From NCBI GenBank assembly GCA_026168455.1, contig CM047428.1:1740887-1804886 (forward strand): a stretch of DNA of 64,000 nucleotides. Reading direction: 5' to 3'. Origin of the DNA: Theocolax elegans (Eukaryota > Arthropoda > Insecta > Hymenoptera > Cerocephalidae). Shown here piece after piece: positions 45,893 through 56,640 of this stretch (its first letter is position 1; every line of letters begins with the position of its first letter). Position numbers and translations under genes: made by a program. The notes beneath the pieces were generated by a model. The model was given only the letters and a program-made list of their open reading frames with translations. It was not told the DNA's origin and did no database searches.

Positions 45893-46418
45893 GAAAAAAA
45901 AAGAAAAAAAGTCCCGTTGCCTCCCGTGCTCCCGTGCTCCCGTGCTCCCTCCGACGAGAGAGGAGAATTGGAAAAGGTTCGGCATCTGGCCGTGAGGAGG
46001 CGTTGCGCGAAAAACGTTCCGGGTAAAACGGGCTTGCTCTATTATGCAAAAGCTTTCGCGGCAGCTGCGGAAACGTGGGCATCTTTTTTTTTCCTCTTTC
46101 TTTCTTTTCTCTTCCAACGAGGATTTTTCCTCTCTTTCGCCTCCCTCTCACTCTCTCACACTCTCTCTCTCTCTGGCTCGGTCGGTGCGGTAGGTGGGCG
46201 GGGAGAAGCCTCCCGGAAAAAGCGTCCGCCCCCCGAATCGCGTAAATACGGGCAGCCATTTTGCGATAAACTTTTTTTTTCCTTTTCGATACCCCGAGAG
46301 CGAGAGGGCTGAGCGAGATAAAGAGAGACGCGAAAACTCTCGTAGAGGGAGGGAGGGTGGAGGGTCGAATTGACGGGAGGGCGCTCGACGGTGACGGAAA
46401 GAGGATGGGAACGAACAT

Positions 46419-46450
<32 letters not shown>
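45641..46450. other. GC/purine-rich island, possible promoter
   Basis: Contains (AG)n (45858-45889), three GTGCTCCC units (45925-45948), a GC-rich part with CTATTATGCAAAAGC (octamer-like) and GCAGCTGCGG (E-box) near 46040-46070, and (AC)n then (TA)n at 46418-46451. Frames up to 210 codons exist on the minus strand but consist largely of microsatellite and S/R/P-rich translation. I do not call a gene. Confidence 0.35.
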
Positions 46451-46451
<1 letters not shown>

Positions 46452-46748
46452 CGCATACACGTGGAAAGGATAGACTGCGGAACGGGTTGGAATAAAAAAA
46501 GGGTACGCGGAGGACGCTCGAGCTTTACCCCCTCTTCTTCCCTCATCCTCGGACGAGAAAGAACTCTCGTGGAACGATATGCCGCCGCGAGAATGCGAAA
46601 CTCTCCCGTATAGAGCGGAGGGGACAAATACTCAGGGAAAAATAATGTTTTCGACGTACGTGTGCATATATATGTGTATATATGTAGAAAGCTGTTTTTA
46701 TATATACACGGAGAAAAATTTGAAGTAAAAATTACAATGTTGTCTAGT

Positions 46749-46915
46749 AATGCGGAGACAGACTGACGCAATCCAAAAATTTACTATAGTGTATAATAAA
46801 ATTTACTAAAAAATTATTAATTTTTACTACAATTCTGGTAATATTTACTACAACTTCAGTTAAATTTATTATACACTATAGTAAATTTTTGGATTGTGTC
46901 AGTCTGTCTCCGCAT
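46749..46915. mobile_element. MITE-like element with 52-bp inverted termini
   Basis: The left end ATGCGGAGACAGACTGACGC continues for 52 bases that recur inverted at 46864-46915 (ending CTGTCTCCGCAT) with a single G/A mismatch. The middle (about 63 bp) is AT-rich TTTACTA-type sequence. No coding capacity. No clear target-site duplication; flanks are TAGTA and ATATATA. Confidence 0.8.
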
Positions 46916-49795
46916 ATATATATATATATATAATAACGCAAAATGAGTCCTATATTTTTAATAACTGCAATGTTACGATTAATAATAAGTAATTACTAAA
47001 TATTTAATATTCTCTGATACTAAATGCAAAATTTAAAAAGTTAAAATGTTTTATAAGCGTCAGTATACAAATGTTTAAAAATTATTGACATAATATATAA
47101 TTATTTATATTGTTTAAAAAAGTGTTATTACATTACTTTTAAATGTATAATAAATTACTTTGTGAGCAACGAAAGAGTCGTATGTACGAATTTTTGCTCG
47201 CTGCGCTCGCGACCGCGGACGTACTAACCATCCACGAAATTTTCCGCCTCGAACAGTAATGACGCGAGGCTCACCCAAGGTACATAAATAACTAATATGT
47301 ATAGACGTGTGTATAAGCGTTTCTAAATTTCGAGAGGTCGCATACTGTACCTATTACATATATATGTATCGTGGGTTACATTGCTGAGAAACTGCATATT
47401 TTTCTTTTATTCTACCTGTATCGTTTTCCTTTTTCGTTTATTACACCTGATATGTAACCTCCGTCTTTTCCAAGTATTTGTGAACGATATCACGTGATTT
47501 ACGTGGTTTACCGGAAAACGCGGAGTGATGTATAAGAATACACTCCATGGACGTGTTTTCTTTTTTGGGCGAATGGTTGTTCAAATGTTTGGACCAAAGA
47601 TGGACAAGATATTGGTAAAAAAAATAGTCAAAAAATGTGATTTGGTAAATATACCCAACCTATACCCTGATGTAGATATCGTGTAGAATACGTGTCCATT
47701 TTTGTCTTATCGGTGACAACGATTTATCTCCTAATTTCTGGCCATTTATTAATTATGAAAATCTTAATTTTAACCTGCTTTTGAGCTTGCAAACATAGAT
47801 TAAGATTGGACCTGGTTATGTCCTATTTAAATGTCTATTAATAAAGAACCAGTTAAAAACCTAATAAAACTGCTTATATATATCTTTGTAAATACTGAAA
47901 ATATTCGACACAAATTAATTATATATAGATGAAACGGAAACGTTTAAACTTATTCGAATCTACAGCAATTTTGAAGTAACTATATATGCAGATGTTCTAC
48001 ATTTGGTTATTTAAATCTCTAGTAAAAATTATAAATTTAGAGGTTCGTTAAAACAATGGTATCGATTAATTATTGTACAAGTTCTTTTGAATCGTGTTGA
48101 ATAGTGATATTAATATGGTATTATTAATACGGACAACATTATAAATAAATGTCGAATCACTCTATCCGAAATCCGGACGTTATAGTATTACTCCTTCATT
48201 TATTGTGGTTAATCAAAATTATTTTTTCGACAGTTTTCGATTCACAACGGAGAGTTTTTGTCCAAAAAAATCTAATTTCATACACTTCCGTTACCTGTCG
48301 ATCCCAAGAAACTAACAAAACCCGATGACAGTCGACATCATAAAGATCCTGAACAAATTCGCGATATCGAATTAATTAATTAAAAAATAAAAAAAAAAGG
48401 AATTAACGATTCCGGATTCCCTCACCCGTAGCGGACAATGAAACTTGATGGTGTATATATACATATATATACGAATAGAGCTCGAATGAAAAATGCGCAT
48501 CAGAGAAGCGCAAAGTTGGGTCAATTTAAAATTTGAATTCCCCGAAAGTTTCCGGTACTTATGTATATACGTACACCCTGGCACTCGAGGAGGTAAAGTG
48601 GTTTGGCAAATCGAGCGCTCGAAAAATAGGTTGCCGCCTCGAAGGAGGAGGTTCAAGTACCACGTCTCGAGTCTCCGATGCGAGTCATTTCGTTCTTCCC
48701 GCCATTCGCGATGAACTATAACCACGGGAAAACAAGAACACTCTACACCTCGATATTCCTCTATACGGATATATTATACCCTCTTTTATTACACTTTTTC
48801 TTTTATTTTTCATTTTACCGTAAGAAACATAATGGATCAACGCCGGAAGGGTAATCCTGATAATTAAGGATCCTCGTACATCTATAATGTACAATATCCA
48901 CACGTATATATACATATATTTCCTCATTACTTTTTATATTTCGAGGTTACAAATATATACACTTATTTTATGCACTTGTTTATTTTTTTATAAAAAAATG
49001 CTTTCGCTTTTACCTGAAAAATCGCTTCAACGTTTAAGTATTCTACTTTTTTTTTCTTCAGCTTGTACAATTGTTGATCCTTGTTCAACCAATTTTTTGC
49101 CGAAATATCATATTTCGTTATCAATTGGTCAAATGTCAACGTGAACGTTGAATAATGTAGGTATATACGATTAAACTCGGTAATACATTTTTGGGATTTA
49201 CTCTAAAACTTGACATGTTATTTAAAAATAATAATTTTTTGTAAAATTCTCTTTTACGCATAATCATCCGGAACGGTGGCCTGCTAAGTAGAAGAAATTA
49301 GAGTAAAAATAAATAACCATCCAAAACCGTATCCCGTTTAGTAGAAATAAAAACAGACAAAACCATTAAATCACCATAAAAACTTTTCTAATTTCAATAA
49401 AAAACAATTGATAAAATTCATTACAAAAGTATATATGGTATGATATACGTAATTTATCGAGTGAGTTAAACTTTCATACTGTATACTAAACAAAATTATT
49501 TTATAATTTAACTCCGTATATTTCTCGTCACAACAACTATGATCTTCAAAAATTTACAATGCACTAGCATATGCCATTATATATATATACATAAATGACA
49601 GTTGAAAAAAGAACTTAAAATTTCATAACCTGAAATTTATAAATAATAATTAAATTAAACAGGCGGTCAATCGTAGAAATTGAACATTTTAAGGTAAATA
49701 TCGATTTCTAAGCCATAATTATTGACCAAAAAAAACGTTCGATAAATTAAATACGCGTTATTCTAATAATTTTTTTACCAAATTTCTTATCTATA
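46916..49795. other. AT-rich DNA with small CpG patches, no gene
   Basis: 47190-47285 (CTCGCTGCGCTCGCGACC) and 48560-48720 (GAGCGCTCG, CTCGAAGGAGGAGG) are GC-richer and may be regulatory. The remainder is AT-rich with short I/Y-rich frames. No splice-supported exon. Confidence 0.45.
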
Positions 49796-49799
49796 CCCC

Positions 49800-49918
49800 T
49801 ATATAAGTTACACGGGATACTCAATCGACATCAACAAGTTCAACACCAAACTCGCGTTCCTCAGCGTTCGTTTTCGTAATAAACGATGACGAATCGTTAA
49901 TAAAATAATAATTGTAAG
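49800..49918 (+). promoter_or_regulatory. TATA promoter and first-exon candidate
   Basis: TATATAAG at 49800-49807 is followed about 30 bp later by CGACATCAACAAGTTCAACA, the kind of 5' leader seen at insect TATA genes. The first ATG (49886-49888) opens only four codons (MTNR) before TAA. A donor-like ATT|GTAAGAAA lies at 49911-49920. If real, it would be a leader exon or a non-coding RNA start. Confidence 0.3.
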
Positions 49919-49983
49919 AAAAGAAACTAATTATACGAGCGTAACGCGTCAGTGTAAAGAAGACATATAAAAACGGCTTGTAC

Positions 49984-50015
<32 letters not shown>

Positions 50016-53000
50016 TTATATGTCTGTCTTTATAAAAATCCAAGATTGCCGTCATCTTCGGTCTTTGACCATGCGCTCGCGTAAGGAGGGGAAAAAAGCG
50101 TTTCTATTAACTTATAACCACGAGTATTTATTAAACACTCGGACATGTGCATATATATATATATATATATCCTGGTAACGCTACAATATTGCTGTATTAA
50201 AAATTTATATAACTGCCTCTCGTAGACGTATATATATCGATTAATTTTCTTTTTCTTGAGACGTGGACGAGAAAAAAAAGTTATTAAATAATAACGTATT
50301 AATCTAAGAAAACACGTATGCCTCCTCGTTCTCCGCGTTTTTTATTGAAAATAAATCGACTGCACAAACGATATGGGGAAGAAATTTTGGGACAAGGTAT
50401 GTGATATACTTGAATATTTATCTCAACTATTGAAGTATATCGTATATATTTATAGAAAGAATTTTTTTAACAAAAATTACCGTGACAGTAGAGTATATAG
50501 TAATGAAAGATGTATGCTATACTTACTTTTTAGGTTTAATTTTTTCGAATTTGTGGCATAATCGATGTGCTCCGGTTTATCGGGTTCGTTAGATAATCCT
50601 TTTCTTTGTCGGTATATTCAATTGGAGTAATCGTGGTACGTGTTTCTCTCTATGGATTTTGATCAATCGTTTTCGAATTTTTGAGAATATATATATCAGA
50701 GTGTACGTGTACATTAATTATTAGTATTTAAAACTAATAGTTTTTTATTTTTATTATGCATTTTAAAACACCTATTCTCGCAATGCTTTCAAGAAAAAAC
50801 CAGAAACGATAAGTGTTTGTAAGAAAAACTAAAAATTTACCCCTATATATACCTGGTAGAAATCTGATCATAAATGTAACGTTTTGTTAAGCCAAAAAAT
50901 AGGTCAAGTGTCAATACCCAATATGTATAACCCTTAAAATGTTACATTTTTATTAAGGTATAATTAAACCCTATATCTTTTCAAATCATGAAATAAGCGA
51001 TAAACAACGAAAATTAATTTTGCATATTTATATATATACATATATCCCCAGTAGAACTCGAAACAATGTTGTCGTATAAATACTATTAATTTCTTTTTTG
51101 TTATAATTTTTACAAGAAATAGTTGTAAATTGCGAAGTTGTAGCATACATAACCTCAAAACTACATAATAAAATTAACGAAATATTTTCACCAAGTGCTT
51201 TCTTCATCAAGACATCGTATGACCTCCGTCCCTGATTAGCACCGACTTGGAAGCATAAAAAGAGCAACGTTTAAAAAAAATTACCGAAATTTATATACCA
51301 AAGATCAAGCCTTGTAAATATTTTTAACTACACAAACGAGCAAGCGATTTATGAAAAAGAAAATGACTAAAACAAAGAAGTGATAAAAAAAGAATAGAGC
51401 AACTATTCGAATAACGACGACCGTGCAGGCAATGTCTCGCGGAGACGGTCGATTTTCGTCGCGAGAAAATGTGTAGATAAAACGATTTCGAAATGCTCGG
51501 TTCACCAGGTTCGCGTTAATGGGAATGAAATTAGGAAGGAGCGAGGGATCAAGATTAAACGCGAAACGCTCAATGATCCGAGGAATAATATTCGGATTAA
51601 ACGACCTCTATGAACAACAACAACAACAACGGATGATTTATCGAACATAGCCCGCACCACCTCCTTTTGGAATTTGGTATCGATTGTAGCCGGTTGACCA
51701 GTAGCATAAGTCACGAGAGAGAAAATTATTGCGTGTATAACGATGTGACGTTTTCGTCTATCGGCTTTCTATCCAATATATATATCATGAATTTTGAATA
51801 TCTTCGGAAGGCGATGTGTGTCGCGTGTCTGGAAATATTTGAACGATTAGTAACTATTATACCCTCAAAAATACAATTTACCAATAAGCGCAATGAGTCT
51901 TTCGAAATATGTATGGTATACTATCTATACATGTTTCGTCTTTTTACTAAAAGTATGGTTACCCTATTACTTATATTAACTCACGTTTTCAGTTATTTTG
52001 TAATATCCAAACCTATATGTGGATTACATTTTAATCTAATCGCATCACCTCGTAAAAGAAACAATATTGCGGTCATCTTTGTAAATAATGCAAGTATCAT
52101 ACAGAACAATTGTAAATAGACGCTTGCAACGTACATGGAAGGATAAACAAAAAAAACCGCAATCTGGATATTTTTTTGGGGTTGATATTAAAAAAGTGTC
52201 TGATTACCATGTTATATTTATTACATCCATTTTTCTGTAATTGAAATTTTCAAACTTGTAAACACGTACGTCTGCATCTAACGCTGTAACCTTCACGCTT
52301 TGCCAAGGTCAAAGTATACACAACAATATTGCAGTATTATCTCGGTGTACAAATATACAATGCAACTATAATATACTTTGAATCGCATACTGCAGAAATT
52401 TTTAAAGAAACTTAGAAAATATATGTAATGTTGAATGTTTCTCAAGATTATGTCCGAAAGGCGTTCTTTCATCGCATAGTTGTACAATCTTATATACTTA
52501 TATATATATATATATATCTCACATTTTTCTGTACCACAATTTTTTTTTGTTTCTAATCTCAAGTATATATATTTTGATGTTTATAGCAAAATCGAGTCGA
52601 GTATATTTTGCGAGACGATAATCGAACAATTTTCACGCTGGAACGATAAGATTTCATATGTATGTACATGTTTACATCCGATGGCTCGATTAACAAAATC
52701 AACAAAACAACACCACAATAATGAGCTGTTTACGAATTGTCCTATAGAGTGCATAAGATGCGCTATACCGCGCTTATACACACACACATTTACACATGTA
52801 TTCTAACCTCTCTCTACTCTTATATATACAAGCGTGTGCAATATTTTTTTTTTTTTTTTTGGATCGACAAAAATAATTCAACTTGACCATAATTTCTGAT
52901 CGAAGAGGTTACCTCTGAGGATCACGTCCAAGTATAGAAAGTGAAAATCAGAAATGTAAAAATATATGTATATATACACGTGGAAGGCACGTACACACTG

Positions 53001-53241
53001 AGAAGTGTGAACGCGCATGTATACGTGTACGCGTAGCACATATATAGCGTACGTGTAATCTGGTTTGTCATAGAGGAATTTTTAATTGAGTGGAGAGTGG
53101 CGCGATAACCTTATTGCGAACCTGATAGTGCTAGTCCGCCGTCGTCCTCTTTACATTATAACGACGTCATCGCCGATCGATAAAACCACTCGCGAGAATC
53201 CTCTATCGTCGGGCGTGTACTCGTCGATAATACAACTATAC

Positions 53242-53280
<39 letters not shown>

Positions 53281-55880
53281 GAGAGAAAAAAAACTCCCCC
53301 GAGAGAAGAGGCGGGGGTGAGAGAGAGAGAGGGAGGGGGGGGGGGACGACCGACGAGCAACCGAGATATGGATAGTCAAACATACATACACTTATATACT
53401 TGTACGGGTGCGGGGGGGAGGGGTTAATATTACATCAAACATTAACCCTGATAAAACAAAAAAAATAGTATAAGTAAACGGTTAGCGTGCCTCAACCTAT
53501 AACCTAAAACAAATGACTCGCGATGATGCGTATAGGCTATATATAAACGAGAATCTAGTTCTACTTGTACATTAATTTAAAATATATAAATCTACGTGGT
53601 AAACACACAGATTCTTTAGGAGATGATGAAATTTACCAAAGTGCATATACTTATGTGGACACCCCATAATTTACGTATAGGAAATGATTTTTAATCGGAT
53701 AAAATATTATAGTTTTGCTAAATTCTTTTTTACACCCAAATTTTACTTCGAGTCAACGCCTACCATCTCTCCTGTGTATTCTCAATATAAAAAAAGGTTA
53801 TCTCTAAGGTCACTGGATTACACGCAAATCGTGTATTATCAATTTTCTTCGAATTACAATGTATATATACATACATATACACATTAACAACTCTCTTAGT
53901 TTTCTTTCACTTATACATTATTCTCACTCTTTTTTCACTCATATTAGTTTGCCTTTTTATTTATTTATTGCATTTATTAATATATATATATATATATATA
54001 TAATTTTTGTTTGGTACATATTTCGAACGTGAATTGAAACAAAGGCAACAAAAAAAAACATAACTTTAATCTTCGTGCAATATAAATTGTATTTTCTTTT
54101 TTTACTGTCATTTTATAACATATTTCAAGAGCTGCGCATTAGCGTTACGATTGAACGGTAGATTATGCAATTGTTGATCCATTTGTATCGTTGATCAAGT
54201 GTATTAAACATTTACACAAATATGTGTTATACACTCCAGTACATTAACTTTTGCCGACCTAAAGATTGAGTAAAACTCTATATATATATATATATAATTA
54301 AGTTCTAGTCTCGGACACGTATATCAGTCGAGTAAGATTTTAAATGTTATCGCAAAGCTTTTTTGGCCAATATCACTAATATTTTAAACAGTTTAATTTC
54401 CTATCAACAAATTACAGTAAATATCATTTTTTTGGCTATTTATACGTAATGTCCATGGTTTTAAAAACAAAAAATTATTCAATCGTAAAGTACAACCACC
54501 GGTAATATTTCTATATACTCATTTTTTTTATAATATTAAGGGAGTTCGGTGATTTTTCCTTTAAATTTATACACATATAAATGTGTAGCTTTATTTTTAC
54601 GAAAGTTACGACAGTTTTACTCATTATAAACAAGGATTTGAATTTACAATGAATACATATATGCAAGATTTTTTTTCATGGACTAGAGATGAATATGTTA
54701 GTAATATGGTGTATTATAAAAAGGAAATTAAAAACTTAAAATTTAAATATTACAAGAAAAAACTTATTTAACGAACTTTTTAACAACTATAGGTACCCGC
54801 GTCGTTATTTGATAAGACAAGGTCGATTCTCATTCCAACGAACGGTGATTTTTTTTCATTGTAAGAAATTTCGGGTGATCGTCAAGTCAATACTCGGCTA
54901 TAATACTCGTATAATTATCAAAAAAAAAAAGTATTTGAACGGTTAGAAATGCAACGAGTATATATATATATATATATATATGTAGGTACACGAGAAAACT
55001 CTACCATTAACACAAGTGGACAAGAAAATATTTATAAAGATCTACGATTTAGTAATAACGACCCGTATACCAACGATGAAGGCGTATAGAATCCAAGTGG
55101 AAAGAAGAGAAAAAAAAAGTAACTGGTTAAAGGAAGGCAATCGACTTCTCGAAAAATATTTCATATATAGGGAAGAAAAAAGGAAATGTTTGGACGCGCA
55201 ACTTTGGAAAAAGAGTGGAAACGTCACGAGTGACAAACGTGGAAAAGAAAAGAGGCGCGTATATATATATATATATGTATATGTATATAGGATCCATAGC
55301 GATTCGAAAATAAGAAAGAAATGATAGAGATTGAAGAGGTTGCAGAAAAGTTTGATATCAAAGCGCGCTCGGTCATAAAACGGCTCCCGGAACAGAGCGA
55401 GAGAGAGAGAGTAGAGAGAGAGAGAGAGCGAGCAAAAACGTGTCGAGGAAGAGGTTATAAGAAAACGAGGAAAGAAAGAAAGAAAGAAAGAAGATAACCG
55501 AGAAAATACCTAAGGCACGGTTTTGCGTAATTTTCTGTAATGTAGTAATCGACTCGGCTTCCCATGCAAATGCCGAACTCGCTCGGGCTCGCGCGCGCAG
55601 TAGGAGGAAGAAAACGCGTAAAAAGAAGAAACGAGTTAACACGGGCCGAAGATAAAAAAAATGTGCGTGTGCGTGTGTGCGTGTGTGCGTGTATATATAT
55701 ATATCGAAACACGCCTAATTTCTCTGCTATATATATGTATATGTATATGTATATTTCACCGGGGAAAACATCTTACACACGCGCGTATATACGAGGGTCT
55801 GTTCTAACTCAAGGCCCCAAAAAGAAGCCTGCGTGTGTGTGTGTGTGTGCATACATGTCCATGTGTGCGTGCGCGTGGAA
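49919..55880. other. AT-rich DNA, microsatellites, no supported gene
   Basis: TA runs near 49987-50006, 50154-50170 and 54958-54981; (AG)n at 53244-53275 followed by a G-run near 53336-53345. 51420-51700 is slightly GC-richer with (CAA)n. A frame of 150 codons (51667-52119, plus) has mixed composition but no recognisable domain, acceptor or partner exon. CCAAGGTCA at 52303-52311 matches an FTZ-F1/ERR-type half-site. Confidence 0.4.
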
Positions 55881-55921
55881 GGGTAGGGTAGGGTAGGGTA
55901 GGGTAGGGTAGGGTAGGGGGG
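55881..55921 (+). repeat. (GGGTA)7 G-rich pentamer run
   Basis: Seven GGGTA units followed by six G. Eight successive G-tracts of three or more, spaced by TA, can form a G-quadruplex on the plus strand. It is not the TTAGG telomere repeat of many insects, although it resembles it. Confidence 0.9.
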
Positions 55922-56084
55922 TCCTTGGAGGTTCCGCGTTAAACCACCCCATTTGAGCGTTTTCCACTCCGACGACCTCTATACGCCATAGGGTAAATAT
56001 ACGTGTATATATACGTGTATAAGGATACACACATAGGTATGCGTATGTGGATGCGGATGTGGGTGTGGATGTGTGCGTGGAGAG

Positions 56085-56300
56085 ATAGTTGGGCTCAGTT
56101 CGGAAAGTCCGCGCGGAGTTTTACCTCGAGGAGCCAATCGGGGAAACGAGCCGTCCCGCCCATGCGTTACCGAGAACCAACCGGCACCGAGACTCGACCA
56201 ATCGGCGTCCCCGTTGACGGGCGCTCGTTCACTCCGCGCGGACTCGCCGAGATGCGCGCGCCGCTGCGCACACACCACCCAGATAGATAGCTCGCTAGGT
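56085..56300. promoter_or_regulatory. CpG island with two CCAAT boxes
   Basis: The most GC/CpG-rich block of the right half. CCAAT words at 56134-56138 and 56198-56202 share the flanks GCCAATCGG / ACCAATCGG, 64 bp apart. Blocks such as GCGCGGAGTTTTACC and TCACTCCGCGCGGACTCGCC include inverted GTCCGCGCGGA/TCCGCGCGGAC words. Probably a promoter or CpG-rich first exon; the direction is not clear. Frames of 95-125 codons on both strands overlap it and cannot all be real. Confidence 0.4.
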
Positions 56301-56454
56301 ACGTTGGTATACGTAGCTACGTAGGCAGGAGGTATATATATACGACGAACACACAAAGCTTCCCTGGAGACTGCGAGACTGCGAGAGTGAACTGAGGGCC
56401 TCGATGGTAAAGACGACCTTTTTTCCGCAAACCCAAAGCGTCCTATCCACCCCT

Positions 56455-56484
56455 TCCTCCTCCTCCTCCTCCTCCTCCTCCTCC
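56455..56484. repeat. (TCC)n trinucleotide repeat
   Basis: About ten TCC units that read as poly-S or poly-E in the crossing frames. Confidence 0.9.
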
Positions 56485-56538
56485 TTCTTCCTCTTCTTTT
56501 TGAACCGCGCCTTCCTCTTTACCCCTTTTGCCAAGCCG

Positions 56539-56640
56539 ACTTACCTTGTACCTACACACCTTTACGCCCCCACCCTCGTCCTCTCTTTCTCCCTCTCACT
56601 CCCCCCGCGAATCCGATCTTGGAGATCGTTGACAGTGCGG
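56539..56640 (-). other. Possible 5' non-coding exon with donor (minus strand)
   Basis: On the minus strand TACAAG|GTAAGTCGG at 56539-56550 is a near-ideal splice donor. The 95 bases before it (to about 56640, starting GGTCCGCACTGTCAACGATC) contain no convincing coding start. It would point leftwards, the same direction as the terminal exon at 14.3 kb, but a link between them is speculation. Confidence 0.25.

Noticed and set aside
45828..46460. 210- and 207-codon minus-strand frames
   Set aside because: Built from IYIYMCVCV (TA/AC repeats), poly-SL and poly-KR stretches; overlapping long frames on both strands cannot all be genes and none has a domain.
51667..52119. 150-codon plus-strand frame of mixed composition (MEFGIDCSRL...)
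   Set aside because: The longest non-repetitive frame, but without recognisable domain, splice sites, codon bias or a nearby promoter; expected occasionally by chance in 64 kb.
55881..55921. Interstitial telomere
   Set aside because: The unit is GGGTA, not TTAGG or another insect telomere repeat known to me, and the run is only 35 bases.
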